Under the pieces are notes generated by a model. It made no database searches, was not told where the DNA came from, and saw nothing but the letters and a program-made list of their open reading frames with translations. From a virus: 46,664 nt of DNA. Below are positions 33,352 through 41,234 of this stretch, piece after piece (within the stretch, counting starts at the first letter, position 1; every line of letters starts with the position of its first letter). Position numbers and translations under genes: made by a program. The stretch is taken from IMG/VR virus record IMGVR_UViG_3300028610_000664, positions 1-46,664 of that record; one strand, given 5' to 3'.

Positions 33352-33368
33352 TTACACAGGCTGTGTAA
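33352..33368. repeat. dyad 9 (TTACACAGGCTGTGTAA)
   Basis: A perfect dyad between the stop of the 32614-33351 gene and the terminator at 33374. It is the rightmost copy found. Confidence 0.85.
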
Positions 33369-33373
33369 CTTTG

Positions 33374-33400
33374 GCCCTCGCTTCGGCGGGGGCTTTTTTT
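33374..33400 (+). terminator. strong rho-independent terminator
   Basis: GCCCTCGC pairs with GCGGGGGC around a TTCG tetraloop (one G-T wobble) and is followed by seven T. It separates the module operon from the replication operon and is almost the same as the terminator at 21540. Confidence 0.9.
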
Positions 33401-33403
33401 GTC

Positions 33404-33433
33404 TTGCGGTGTGATCTCCGAGTGTGTTATTAT
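33404..33433 (+). promoter_or_regulatory. possible rightward promoter of the replication operon
   Basis: TTGCGG and TATTAT are 18 bases apart, directly after the terminator and ahead of the 33457 gene. The right end overlaps a CGCCCACTTA sequence shared with the leftward promoter boxes, so the site may be regulated in a similar way or may work in the other direction. Confidence 0.45.
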
Positions 33434-33456
33434 CGCCCACTTACAAGAGAGGCCAC

Positions 33457-33735
33457 ATGGGTCTAGTTAGAAAAATCCTAATGCTGTTCGGGCGGCAATA
33501 CGTCATGCTGCGGTATGGCAATAAACAATCCTTCCGTATCCAACACGCTTACTGTATTGCTGGTCACTGGTATGTCAAGGGCGCAGATGGGGGTACTCAT
33601 TTCATGCTCACTAACAGCATACGTGTTACCAACCCCGACAAACCTCACTTCGACCCCGGCACGATGGTGTCCTCTAATGACCTCTGGATACCTGTTACGA
33701 AGCGAGTTGATGCAGGGGTCAGAATGTATGGCTAG
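33457..33735 (+). CDS. small hypothetical protein
   Basis: The 92-residue product starts at ATG 33457 with AGAGAGG upstream. It is beta-rich and basic (FGRQYVMLRYGNKQSFRIQ). It is the first gene of the replication operon. No family was recognised. Confidence 0.55.
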   Translation: MGLVRKILMLFGRQYVMLRYGNKQSFRIQHAYCIAGHWYVKGADGGTHFMLTNSIRVTNPDKPHFDPGTMVSSNDLWIPVTKRVDAGVRMYG

Positions 33736-33774
33736 ACAGGCCGTTATCATAGGCGCTATCGGGCGGGAGTTTCC

Positions 33775-35625
33775 ATGGATTTGATTACGCTCGACTTCGA
33801 GACGTACTACGACAAAGACTTTGAGTTGTCGAAGATGCTCACAGAGGATTACATATGCGACGACCGATTCGAGATAATGATGGTCGGCCTAAAGTTAAAT
33901 GCGGAACCTTCAAAAGTTTTCAGTTTCCGTACGCTAGAAGAATACGACCAACTGTTCCGGGCTTGGAATCTCCGTGGAAATGCAATGGTGTGTCACCATA
34001 CAGCCTTCGATGGGCTGATTCTAGCTATCCGGTTCGGGATCATACCACCGATGCTCTTAGATACGCTTGGCATGGCGCAGGCATTATTAAAGCCGTACCT
34101 AAGGTCAGTTGGTTTGGCAAGCTGCTTGAAGCATTGCGACCTTGGAGTGCAAAAAGGTACATACGTGGGGAATATGAAAGGGCGTCGTCTTGCCTCTTTA
34201 TCCCCTACGGAGCTGGGAAAGTACGCCCGATACTGCGCGGACGACTGCGACGGGGAGTACGCTTTATTCCAACACCTTGTCAAACAACTGCCAAAGCAAG
34301 AACTAGAAATCATCGACATGACTTTGCGAATGTATTTGGAGCCGCAATTCCAACTGGACTTCGAAACACTGCAAGGCGTGTATGAGGACACCGTCAACAA
34401 AAAGGCCGAGTTGTTATCATCGTTGCCAACAGGTATTGACAAAAAAGATTTAATGTCTAACCCGAAGCTTGCTCAGATACTTGAGGGGTACGGAGTGATC
34501 CCCCCAATCAAAGTATCTCCCACAACTAACAAGCCTGCTTTCGCTTTTGCAAAGACCGACCCTGGTTGGAAAGATTTAGAAGATGAGTACGAGGACGACC
34601 CCCTGATAGCCCCTATCTTGGCTGCACGAACAGGTGTCAAGTCCACCCTGGCTGAGACGCGTGCGCTAAGGCTCATGGGCATCGCGAAGGATCACCCCAT
34701 GTTCAGGGTACCGCTGCGGTTCTACGCTGCTCACACCGGGCGGTACGGCGGCACGGAGAAGATCAATTGCCAGAACTTCACCCGCATCAAGCCCAAGCTT
34801 GGCCATAGGAGACAACTGCGGTATGCGGTCAAGGCCCCCAAGGGACACAGCGTGCTGGCTGCTGACCTCTCACAGATTGAGGTACGCATCAACGCATGGC
34901 TGTCAAATTGCTTGTCCTTGCTGTCTGCTTTCCGCACGGGGCGCGACCCCTACTGCGAGTTCGGCTCCAAGATATTTCACCGAGCGATCACCAAGGCTGA
35001 CGAGAAAGAACGGTTCATTGCCAAGACGTGTATCCTCGGCCTCGGCTATGGCATGGGGTGGAAGAAGTTGCAAGCGACGTTGCGGAAGGATGACGTTAGG
35101 CTGACCAACGAACAGGCTTATGATTACGTGAACATCTACCGTAATACATATAGAGAGATCACAGGCAACTGGAACCAATGCGGCACGGCCATCGAGATCA
35201 TCGCGCACGGTGGCAAGTTGCAGCTTGGCCCCTGCATGGCGGAGCATAACAAAATCCTCCTGCCCAATGGCATGGCGCTGGTGTACCACAACCTACGGTA
35301 CGTTGACTCGAAGAAGTATAAAGGCTGGACGTACGACTTCGGTGGCCAGGGTCGAACCTTGTGGGGCGGTACGATAATAGAAAACATTTGTCAAGCACTC
35401 GGACGGATAATTGTCATGGAGCAGATGCTTGCCATTAAGAAAGAGCTTGGGGTACGACCAGCGCTTCAAGCCCACGATGAATTAGTGTATGTTCTGCCAA
35501 CTCCACAGATCGCAGGATATGAGCAAGAGATTCTAAAGCTTATGAGAATTCCCCCCGGCTTCGCACCGGACTTACCAATTGATGCAGAGGCCAACCACGG
35601 CCCGACATATGGAGACGCAAAGTAA
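33775..35625 (+). CDS. family A DNA polymerase with 3'-5' exonuclease
   Basis: The 616-residue enzyme has an N-terminal exonuclease with Exo I DFETYYD at residues 7-13, HHTAFDG as an Exo II region, and an Exo III-like YCADDCDGEY. The polymerase part has motif A DLSQIEVR (D364), motif B RFIAKTCILGLGYG and motif C AHDELVYV (D568). No 5'-nuclease domain is present. The residue matching E. coli Pol I Phe762 is Leu421. It should be the replicative enzyme of the phage. Confidence 0.9.
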   Translation: MDLITLDFETYYDKDFELSKMLTEDYICDDRFEIMMVGLKLNAEPSKVFSFRTLEEYDQLFRAWNLRGNAMVCHHTAFDGLILAIRFGIIPPMLLDTLGMAQALLKPYLRSVGLASCLKHCDLGVQKGTYVGNMKGRRLASLSPTELGKYARYCADDCDGEYALFQHLVKQLPKQELEIIDMTLRMYLEPQFQLDFETLQGVYEDTVNKKAELLSSLPTGIDKKDLMSNPKLAQILEGYGVIPPIKVSPTTNKPAFAFAKTDPGWKDLEDEYEDDPLIAPILAARTGVKSTLAETRALRLMGIAKDHPMFRVPLRFYAAHTGRYGGTEKINCQNFTRIKPKLGHRRQLRYAVKAPKGHSVLAADLSQIEVRINAWLSNCLSLLSAFRTGRDPYCEFGSKIFHRAITKADEKERFIAKTCILGLGYGMGWKKLQATLRKDDVRLTNEQAYDYVNIYRNTYREITGNWNQCGTAIEIIAHGGKLQLGPCMAEHNKILLPNGMALVYHNLRYVDSKKYKGWTYDFGGQGRTLWGGTIIENICQALGRIIVMEQMLAIKKELGVRPALQAHDELVYVLPTPQIAGYEQEILKLMRIPPGFAPDLPIDAEANHGPTYGDAK

Positions 35626-35798
35626 TGAGCATAACAGTTGAGTGGATGCCCGACGAAGGCGCGTACATCGTGCGCCAAGATAGTGAGTTCATCGGTGATT
35701 TCGTAGACCTTCTCCCAGCGTGTGAGTTTGCCCTCGCCGTTTCCCATGGGTTTGCAGGATCGTATGTTGAGATCGTAGCGGTGAACGCTGATGCTTAA
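35625..35798 (+). CDS. small acidic protein
   Basis: The 57-residue product starts one base into the polymerase stop (TAATG) and overlaps the next gene by eight bases. It is acidic and beta-rich (WMPDEGAYIVRQDSEFIGDF). The tight overlaps support translation. No family was recognised. Confidence 0.55.
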   Translation: MSITVEWMPDEGAYIVRQDSEFIGDFVDLLPACEFALAVSHGFAGSYVEIVAVNADA

Positions 35799-36114
35799 CA
35801 ACTTCCCTACAGCACCCGAGGTCAAATGGATCGCTGGCAACCAGCCGAGCGAAATGCGGCTTGAAATATCAATGCCGCCAGTCACAGTACCGAACAAATG
35901 TGAAGACTTACTTTTCAAGCTTGGCTGGATGGAGCGTACCTGCGACCCGGACACTCAGGAGTCTCTTTATTATAAGCCCCCGCCACAGGACGCCGAGGAA
36001 AAAGTCAGGCAGGGCTGGGACTACGACTTGCAGAATGGCTACTGGCACTGGTACGAAGCTATGGCCTACGAGTTCGGCAAGTTCATGTCGATAGGGGATG
36101 ACAGTCATGGATGA
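35791..36114 (+). CDS. hypothetical protein
   Basis: The 107-residue product is acidic with an aromatic-rich C-terminus (WDYDLQNGYWHWYEAMAYE). It overlaps both neighbours by eight bases. No family was recognised. Confidence 0.5.
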   Translation: MLNNFPTAPEVKWIAGNQPSEMRLEISMPPVTVPNKCEDLLFKLGWMERTCDPDTQESLYYKPPPQDAEEKVRQGWDYDLQNGYWHWYEAMAYEFGKFMSIGDDSHG

Positions 36115-36346
36115 CAAGATTGTTCAGTTTCAGCCGCCGACCGTCGCTGAGAATATAATTCAGTCTTTGGTCGATTCAGATCGAGGGGAAGACGAAGAAC
36201 TGTATGTACTACGTGCGTACAGAGACGAGGATGGTGTGCGTCAACTTCAATGGTTCACAACTGAGTGTGAGTCGAAGGTCTGGTCGGTCGGTGCGCTGCA
36301 CTATGTCGCGCACAGGTTAATGGAGTGGGAAAACGATGAAGAATAA
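36107..36346 (+). CDS. small acidic protein
   Basis: The 79-residue product starts at ATG 36107 behind AGGGGAT. It is acidic (SLVDSDRGEDEELYVLRAY, then EWENDEE). It overlaps the nuclease gene by 11 bases and may be its partner. No family was recognised. Confidence 0.5.
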   Translation: MDDKIVQFQPPTVAENIIQSLVDSDRGEDEELYVLRAYRDEDGVRQLQWFTTECESKVWSVGALHYVAHRLMEWENDEE

Positions 36347-37004
36347 ACCGTTTGCATGGTCATTCTCCGTGATTGACATGTTCGAGGTATGCGCCAAAAA
36401 GTTCTGGCACCTTAAGCGTGAGAAGGATTTTAAAGACGCTGACAGTAGCGCTGCTCGGGACGGGAAGTACGTCCACGAAGTAATGCGCAACCGTGTTATA
36501 GATGGCATCCCTCTCCCTATCGGAGTCAGGCCCTATGAAAAGATTGCGGCCCGGTTCGCTGACGCAGAGGGGGCTAAGCACGGCGAAATGAAACTCGCAC
36601 TGAATAAGAAATTCGAGCCGCGAGACTTCTTCGCCAAGGATGTATGGGTACGTGCCATCGTTGACTTGCTAATCGTTCGCGGTGACACAGCTATTATAGT
36701 GGACTGGAAAACTGGCAAGAAGAAAGAGCGATGGGATCAACTCAGGCTGGCGGCTGCGATACTGTCACGGTACATGCCTGAGATTAACCACTTCACACTG
36801 GTGTACGTATGGCTAAAAGATTCGGAGCTAAGCAAAGATACCATCGAGAAAGACGACCTCAAATCCGTCTGGATGGAATTTCTACCAAGGGTCAATGCTA
36901 TCGTGACCGCGATCAACGAGACGAATTTCCCGGCACAGAAATCGGGGTTATGCGGGTGGTGCCCTGTAGAGACATGTCCCCATTGGGTAGACAGGTCGCA
37001 ATGA
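36336..37004 (+). CDS. Cas4/RecB-like PD-(D/E)XK nuclease
   Basis: The 222-residue protein starts with SFSVIDMFEVCAKKFWHLK, the usual Cas4/RecB opening with its first cysteine. The nuclease core is in WVRAIVDLLIVRGD, AIIVDWKTGK and QLRLAAAILSRY. A C-terminal cluster (CGWC, C, CPHW) with the N-terminal cysteine could hold an iron-sulfur cluster. It probably trims or recombines phage DNA ends, or degrades host DNA. Confidence 0.8.
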   Translation: MKNKPFAWSFSVIDMFEVCAKKFWHLKREKDFKDADSSAARDGKYVHEVMRNRVIDGIPLPIGVRPYEKIAARFADAEGAKHGEMKLALNKKFEPRDFFAKDVWVRAIVDLLIVRGDTAIIVDWKTGKKKERWDQLRLAAAILSRYMPEINHFTLVYVWLKDSELSKDTIEKDDLKSVWMEFLPRVNAIVTAINETNFPAQKSGLCGWCPVETCPHWVDRSQ

Positions 37005-37306
37005 GTACTGCCCACAACCTCCACTCCATGACCGGCTCCATGCTGATATTCAGCGGCGACCGGCTCATGGTTCACCGGGGTAAGGGCATCAACAGTGACA
37101 TTGACGTACTGCCGAGGGGTGTCAGTTCATCCATAAAGAAGGTTCACAGAGAATACATATTCGCAAAGATGCTGGAAATGGTGCGCGTAGAATTTTACAA
37201 TGGTAACTTCGCAACGCTGCTCCTACACGAAACGAGGCCCGACCCACTTGATGACGACGACTTGCAGGAGTTCAGAGCGCGATGCGTAATGATCCACGAT
37301 CTATAA
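37001..37306 (+). CDS. hypothetical protein between two nucleases
   Basis: The 101-residue product starts at ATG 37001, overlapping the nuclease stop by four bases. It is mixed alpha/beta with a basic middle (RGVSSSIKKVHREYIFAKML) and an acidic end. It overlaps the next gene by 25 bases. No family was recognised. Confidence 0.5.
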   Translation: MSTAHNLHSMTGSMLIFSGDRLMVHRGKGINSDIDVLPRGVSSSIKKVHREYIFAKMLEMVRVEFYNGNFATLLLHETRPDPLDDDDLQEFRARCVMIHDL

Positions 37307-37650
37307 AAGAGTCCTATGTCAAGGAACGTGTCAAGAAGCTGCTGCTAAAGTACGGCGCTTACTATTTCATGCCTGTGCAGTCGGGGTACGGCGCGGCGGG
37401 GCTGGACTTCTACGGTAGTCACAAGGGCAGGTTCTTGGCCGTTGAAACGAAGCGGCCTGGGAAACACCTGACGCCCCGGCAAGAACTAATAAAAGAAGCA
37501 ATCGAGAAAGCGGGGGGTATAGTATTTATAGTTGGTGAGGCTGCGCATTACAAATCATATAAAGACAAAGCAACCGACCAGATCATGGAGAAGCTTGATA
37601 CGTTCTCAGGAATGGAAGCCCTCGAAGGGTGGTTACTGCTAGGCATATGA
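37282..37650 (+). CDS. VRR-NUC domain nuclease
   Basis: The 122-residue protein matches the small phage VRR-NUC proteins: GYGAAGLDFYGSHKGRFLAV followed by ETKRPGKHLTPRQELIKEA, with catalytic D, E and K in the GLDF...ETK arrangement. These are structure-specific (junction or flap) endonucleases. It is coupled to the SNF2 helicase gene by ATGA, so the two probably act together in recombination or replication-fork processing. Confidence 0.8.
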   Translation: MRNDPRSIKESYVKERVKKLLLKYGAYYFMPVQSGYGAAGLDFYGSHKGRFLAVETKRPGKHLTPRQELIKEAIEKAGGIVFIVGEAAHYKSYKDKATDQIMEKLDTFSGMEALEGWLLLGI

Positions 37651-39203
37651 CTGCTGCCTCTACAAGAGCCATCCTCAACAGCGCTGCGCGGGAGTTCTAC
37701 CTCCCACACAACGAACAGCTATACGCCCTAATCCCCGAGGCCCGTGAGGTCATGGTCAAGAAGGTGTCGCTCATGGCGCTGCCTCACACGACTGACGTAA
37801 CGCGGCTCGCACGCAACCTGGGGTACATAGTCCCGGCACCTATCTTGAGCCAGTACGCATGGCCCACTGACCCGGTTCCCTTCACCACGCAGAAGACGAC
37901 TGCCGCACTTCTTACGATGAACCCTCGTGCCTACGTCCTCTCGGAAATGGGGACGGGCAAGACCCGCGCCGCCTTGTTCGCTTGTGACCACATGTTCCAA
38001 AAGCATGTGATTAAAAAAGTGCTGGTGGCTGCACCGTTATCAACACTGTCACAAGTGTGGGACAGAGAAATCTTCCAGTACTTTGGCCACCTGACCGTGC
38101 AGGTAGTTCACGGCACGCGGGAACGCCGCATCGAGCAGCTTAAGAAACCTGCTGACATATATGTGATCAATCACGATGGTGTTGGCGTTGTCCTGAAAGA
38201 ACTCAAGGCCATGAAGTTCGACGTGGTAATCGTTGACGAGATCGGCTGTTACCGCAATAAGAAAACTGATCGCTGGCGTGACATGGAGACAATCGTTAAG
38301 CCCGCTCCCTACGCATGGGGTATGACTGGCTCGCCGACTCCGAACACTCCTGTAGATGCATGGGGGATAGCCAAGCTGCTGACCCCACAGAGAGCGCCCG
38401 CATGGAAGAAGGAATTCCAGCGCCGCACCATGACACAGATTACACAGTTCCGTTGGATAGCCAAGCCCGACGCGAACGACCACGTTTACTCCATGCTTCA
38501 ACCGGCGGTGAGGTACAAGCGCGACGACTGCCTCGAACTGCCAGACGTTAGCTACGTCACCACAGCTATTCCACAGTCGAAGGGGATCAAGAAGGTCTAC
38601 GATCAACTGGTGTCGAAGCTGCGGGTACTCTTTAAAGAGGGGCAGGTGACAGCCGCTAACGAGGGCGTCCTGTTTATGAAGCTTATGCAGGTGGCGTGTG
38701 GCTGGGTGTACACGACCGACCGGGGCATCGTCTCCCTCGACAACCGCGCCCGAGTGAAAGAGGTCATCGACCTTTACGACCAAGCTGCAGGTAAAGTGAT
38801 CGTGTTTGCCGACTTCAAACACGCTGCCTACGAGCTTCACAAGTGTATGCTGAAAAAGAAGATCAAAGCCGTGCTTGTCACAGGTGATACGTCGAAGAAA
38901 GACCGGGACATGATCTTTAGCTCGTTTCAGAACAACACTGAGAAGTCGATGATTGTGGCTCACCCCAAATGCATGGCTCATGGGCTGACCCTCACCGCAG
39001 CGAACACTATTATATGGTTCACGCCGACGACCTCGCTAGAGACGTACGAGCAAGCTTGTGCTAGAATCCAACGTCCCGGCCAGACCAGAAAATCTCTTAT
39101 TATTCATTTGACTGGCTCCCCAATCGAGAGTAAGATTTACTCACGGTTGAGACAGAAAGCAAGTATCCAGGGTGCCCTTCTCGACATGTTTGACGACAAC
39201 TAA
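37647..39203 (+). CDS. SNF2-family DNA helicase/translocase
   Basis: The product has 518 residues from ATG 37647, overlapping the previous stop. Motif I EMGTGKT (E100-T106), motif II VDEIG (D197, E198, where DEAH is usual) and the motif VI sequence ACARIQRPGQ identify an SF2 SNF2-like translocase. A VRR-NUC nuclease gene immediately upstream is a common phage pairing. A role in fork remodelling or recombination is likely. Confidence 0.85.
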   Translation: MTAASTRAILNSAAREFYLPHNEQLYALIPEAREVMVKKVSLMALPHTTDVTRLARNLGYIVPAPILSQYAWPTDPVPFTTQKTTAALLTMNPRAYVLSEMGTGKTRAALFACDHMFQKHVIKKVLVAAPLSTLSQVWDREIFQYFGHLTVQVVHGTRERRIEQLKKPADIYVINHDGVGVVLKELKAMKFDVVIVDEIGCYRNKKTDRWRDMETIVKPAPYAWGMTGSPTPNTPVDAWGIAKLLTPQRAPAWKKEFQRRTMTQITQFRWIAKPDANDHVYSMLQPAVRYKRDDCLELPDVSYVTTAIPQSKGIKKVYDQLVSKLRVLFKEGQVTAANEGVLFMKLMQVACGWVYTTDRGIVSLDNRARVKEVIDLYDQAAGKVIVFADFKHAAYELHKCMLKKKIKAVLVTGDTSKKDRDMIFSSFQNNTEKSMIVAHPKCMAHGLTLTAANTIIWFTPTTSLETYEQACARIQRPGQTRKSLIIHLTGSPIESKIYSRLRQKASIQGALLDMFDDN

Positions 39204-39212
39204 GGCGAACTA

Positions 39213-39656
39213 ATGACCAAGAGAAATCGTGCAAAGCAACTGCATTGCTACATGAACCCCTTCCAAAAATGGCTCAACTGCTGGCGACTTCGCCGGATCA
39301 TTTCAGCCCTGCAAGAGCAAGTTAACCACGGCAACAGTGAGCTTGTTTGCGACTTTGCAAAGAGCCTCGAAGCCTCGGAGATCATGTCTCGCGGCGTAAA
39401 GAAAAACGCAGAGGTTATCATCACAGTCGAACGTGCTGAACTCGACTCATTCATTCGGTACATGTGTTCGTTGCATGATGCGAAGCTCTCCCGAATTATG
39501 ACGGCCAGGATTGGCCTCGCTACGTTAATGACACGTAACGACAAAACGCTTGGCCAGCCAGCCAAGGAAGTCATCAAGGATGAAATGACTCGGTCATCCA
39601 AACCGAGATCAGAAATCATCAGTCACGTAGGAACCCAACTAAGGTTAAAGTTATGA
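39213..39656 (+). CDS. hypothetical protein
   Basis: The 147-residue basic helical protein lies between the helicase and the next gene, overlapping it by four bases. Segments such as CWRLRRIISALQEQVNHG suggest amphipathic helices. No family was recognised. Confidence 0.55.
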   Translation: MTKRNRAKQLHCYMNPFQKWLNCWRLRRIISALQEQVNHGNSELVCDFAKSLEASEIMSRGVKKNAEVIITVERAELDSFIRYMCSLHDAKLSRIMTARIGLATLMTRNDKTLGQPAKEVIKDEMTRSSKPRSEIISHVGTQLRLKL

Positions 39657-40069
39657 CCACATCAAAAGCTGTCGCTCCGCCCGCAACCCCGCAAGACCGT
39701 GTCAAGAGTTTCGTCAGGCTGCGCGACTACAAGAAAGCCGCCGACGCGGAATTTAAAAGGTCTATGAAGCGTGTCAACGACGCCATGACCAAGCTTGAGG
39801 GTCAGTTAATGAAAGACCTCCAAGCATCAGGGGGCAAATCTATTTCAGGCGAGTCGGGTGTCGTGTACATCAAGACCGTCTCAACCGCGACCGTAAAGGA
39901 TCGCAGCGAATTTCTAAGGTTTGCACTCAGTTCGGCTGAGAACCTAGAAGCTATGGACGTTCGTGCCAACAAGAAGATTGTTCGCGAACTCGCAGATAAG
40001 GGCACAGTCGTGCCGGGTGTTAATTACACTGAACTGAAGTCGGTCGGTGTCCGCAGAGGAAAAAGCTAA
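39653..40069 (+). CDS. hypothetical protein of the replication operon
   Basis: The 138-residue product has a basic helical first half (DYKKAADAEFKRSMKRVNDA) and a second half with a strand segment SGVVYIKTVSTATVKDRSEF followed by a helix and VVPGVNYTELKSVGVRRG. It resembles small proteins often placed beside phage helicases, but no named family could be given. It shares one base with the next start. Confidence 0.55.
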   Translation: MTTSKAVAPPATPQDRVKSFVRLRDYKKAADAEFKRSMKRVNDAMTKLEGQLMKDLQASGGKSISGESGVVYIKTVSTATVKDRSEFLRFALSSAENLEAMDVRANKKIVRELADKGTVVPGVNYTELKSVGVRRGKS

Positions 40070-41178
40070 TGGGTACAGAAGTTGCAAAACCAGTTGCGGG
40101 ATTGCCCGCGCACTTACAGAACATCGTTACGCCTGAGGCGTTTGACGAGTTCGCGGGCGGAGTCACAAGTAGCTTCCCCGTTATTTCTTACAGAGGCCGA
40201 ACGTGGCGCGTTCGCAAAGGTGGAGAGGAACAGGTCTACCTGAACGAGCAGCAAGAAGCCATTCAGTCTCTTGAGGTTGTGATGCTCAAGTCCAACCCGG
40301 TGCCGTCGAAAGTTTTCTACGGGGCCAAGTACACCGAAGGCGACCAAAGCCCCCCGGCTTGCTGGTCTGCAAATGGCACTCAGCCTGATGCTGGTGTGTT
40401 GGCACCTGTCAATGCGCTCTGCGTGAACTGCCCCAACAACGTGTGGGGATCGAAAATCTCCGAGAGTGGCGCGAAGACACGTGCATGTTCTGACGTTCGT
40501 CGGTGTGCCGTCTCTTTCAAACACCAGCTTGAGGAATTCGAAGCTGGTACGCGGAAGAAGTCTGACATTGATGTGTTGCTACTGCGCATTCCGCCAGCAA
40601 CACTGAACCCCCTTAAGGACTATGTCACCAAAGTTCTTGAGCCGAAGGGTGTACCGCCGTACGTGCTGATTACTAAGATCGGTTTCGATACGGATGTTGC
40701 ATACCCGAAGCTTACGTTCAAGGGCCTTCGCTTCCTGACAGAAGCTGAGGTCGGCGTAGCGATGGAACTGCGGGACGGTGAGGAAACACGTCGCATCCTC
40801 AACGAGTCTCTTGAGAATTCTCCAGTCGATGATGGAGAGGGAACTACCAGCGGCGCTGGTCAAGTATCAGCCGGTACTGCGCAGCCTGCTGCCGACGCCA
40901 CCGCCAAGGCTCCCTCTCCGTCTACCCCCAAACTGCAGCCCGTCGAGGAGGAACTGTTCTCTGTACCAGTAGAAGACATTGCTCCCGCACCAGCACGGGC
41001 CGCTACGGTGGAACAGGACGCAGCACAAGTGGTAGAAGCTGCTCCGGACGTTGTTCCCCCACCCGTTGTCGAAGCCGTTCCCGTCCCCGCTGCAGCCATC
41101 GTAGAGGTTCCTCTGGACCCCGCTGCCCCGGCCACGGAAGACGACTTCAACGACATGCTTAGCTCAATCCTCGACTAA
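40069..41178 (+). CDS. putative zinc-containing ssDNA-binding protein
   Basis: In the 369-residue protein the central region carries four cysteines in CVNCPNN...CSDVRRC, a likely zinc site as in some phage ssDNA-binding proteins. The C-terminal 130 residues are proline/alanine-rich and highly acidic at the end (EDDFNDMLSSILD). An acidic tail of this type recruits partners in SSB proteins. Its position between helicase and primase genes supports a replication role. The assignment is inferred. Confidence 0.5.
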   Translation: MGTEVAKPVAGLPAHLQNIVTPEAFDEFAGGVTSSFPVISYRGRTWRVRKGGEEQVYLNEQQEAIQSLEVVMLKSNPVPSKVFYGAKYTEGDQSPPACWSANGTQPDAGVLAPVNALCVNCPNNVWGSKISESGAKTRACSDVRRCAVSFKHQLEEFEAGTRKKSDIDVLLLRIPPATLNPLKDYVTKVLEPKGVPPYVLITKIGFDTDVAYPKLTFKGLRFLTEAEVGVAMELRDGEETRRILNESLENSPVDDGEGTTSGAGQVSAGTAQPAADATAKAPSPSTPKLQPVEEELFSVPVEDIAPAPARAATVEQDAAQVVEAAPDVVPPPVVEAVPVPAAAIVEVPLDPAAPATEDDFNDMLSSILD

Positions 41179-41187
41179 GCGGTGGCG

Positions 41188-41224
41188 ACGGGGGGTTACT
41201 CTTGGCCCCCCGTTGCTATTTTAA
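41188..41224 (+). terminator. terminator-like hairpin before the primase-helicase gene
   Basis: ACGGGGGG pairs with CCCCCCGT around a 10-base loop, followed by TGCTATTTT. It lies between two genes of the same direction, so it may give partial termination or protect the upstream mRNA end. Confidence 0.6.
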
Positions 41225-41234
41225 AGGCGACGGA

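Larger units (their letters stand above)
21679..39420 (+). repeat. sixteen plus-strand GTTATCA motifs (mostly CGTTATCATC)
   Basis: Copies start at 21679, 21950, 22286, 22899, 23800, 24494, 25574, 26252, 27415, 28998, 31098, 31944, 33743, 34413, 38036 and 39414. Most read CGTTATCA, and many continue TCG. They lie in several reading frames and in gaps, so the conservation is at the DNA or RNA level. By eye no copy is seen on the minus strand or left of 21.6 kb. Confidence 0.75.

Noticed and set aside
20949-33368. Dyads as a CRISPR array or replication iterons
   Set aside because: Spacing is irregular and up to 5 kb with genes between; copies are not clustered as in an array or an origin.
20949-33368. 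Dyads as DnaA boxes
   Set aside because: The arms read TTACACAG rather than TTATNCACA, and the perfect dyad is unlike a DnaA site.
38049-38981. 310-codon minus-strand frame opposite the SNF2 helicase gene
   Set aside because: It lies wholly antisense to a helicase gene with clear motifs and shows typical shadow-frame composition.
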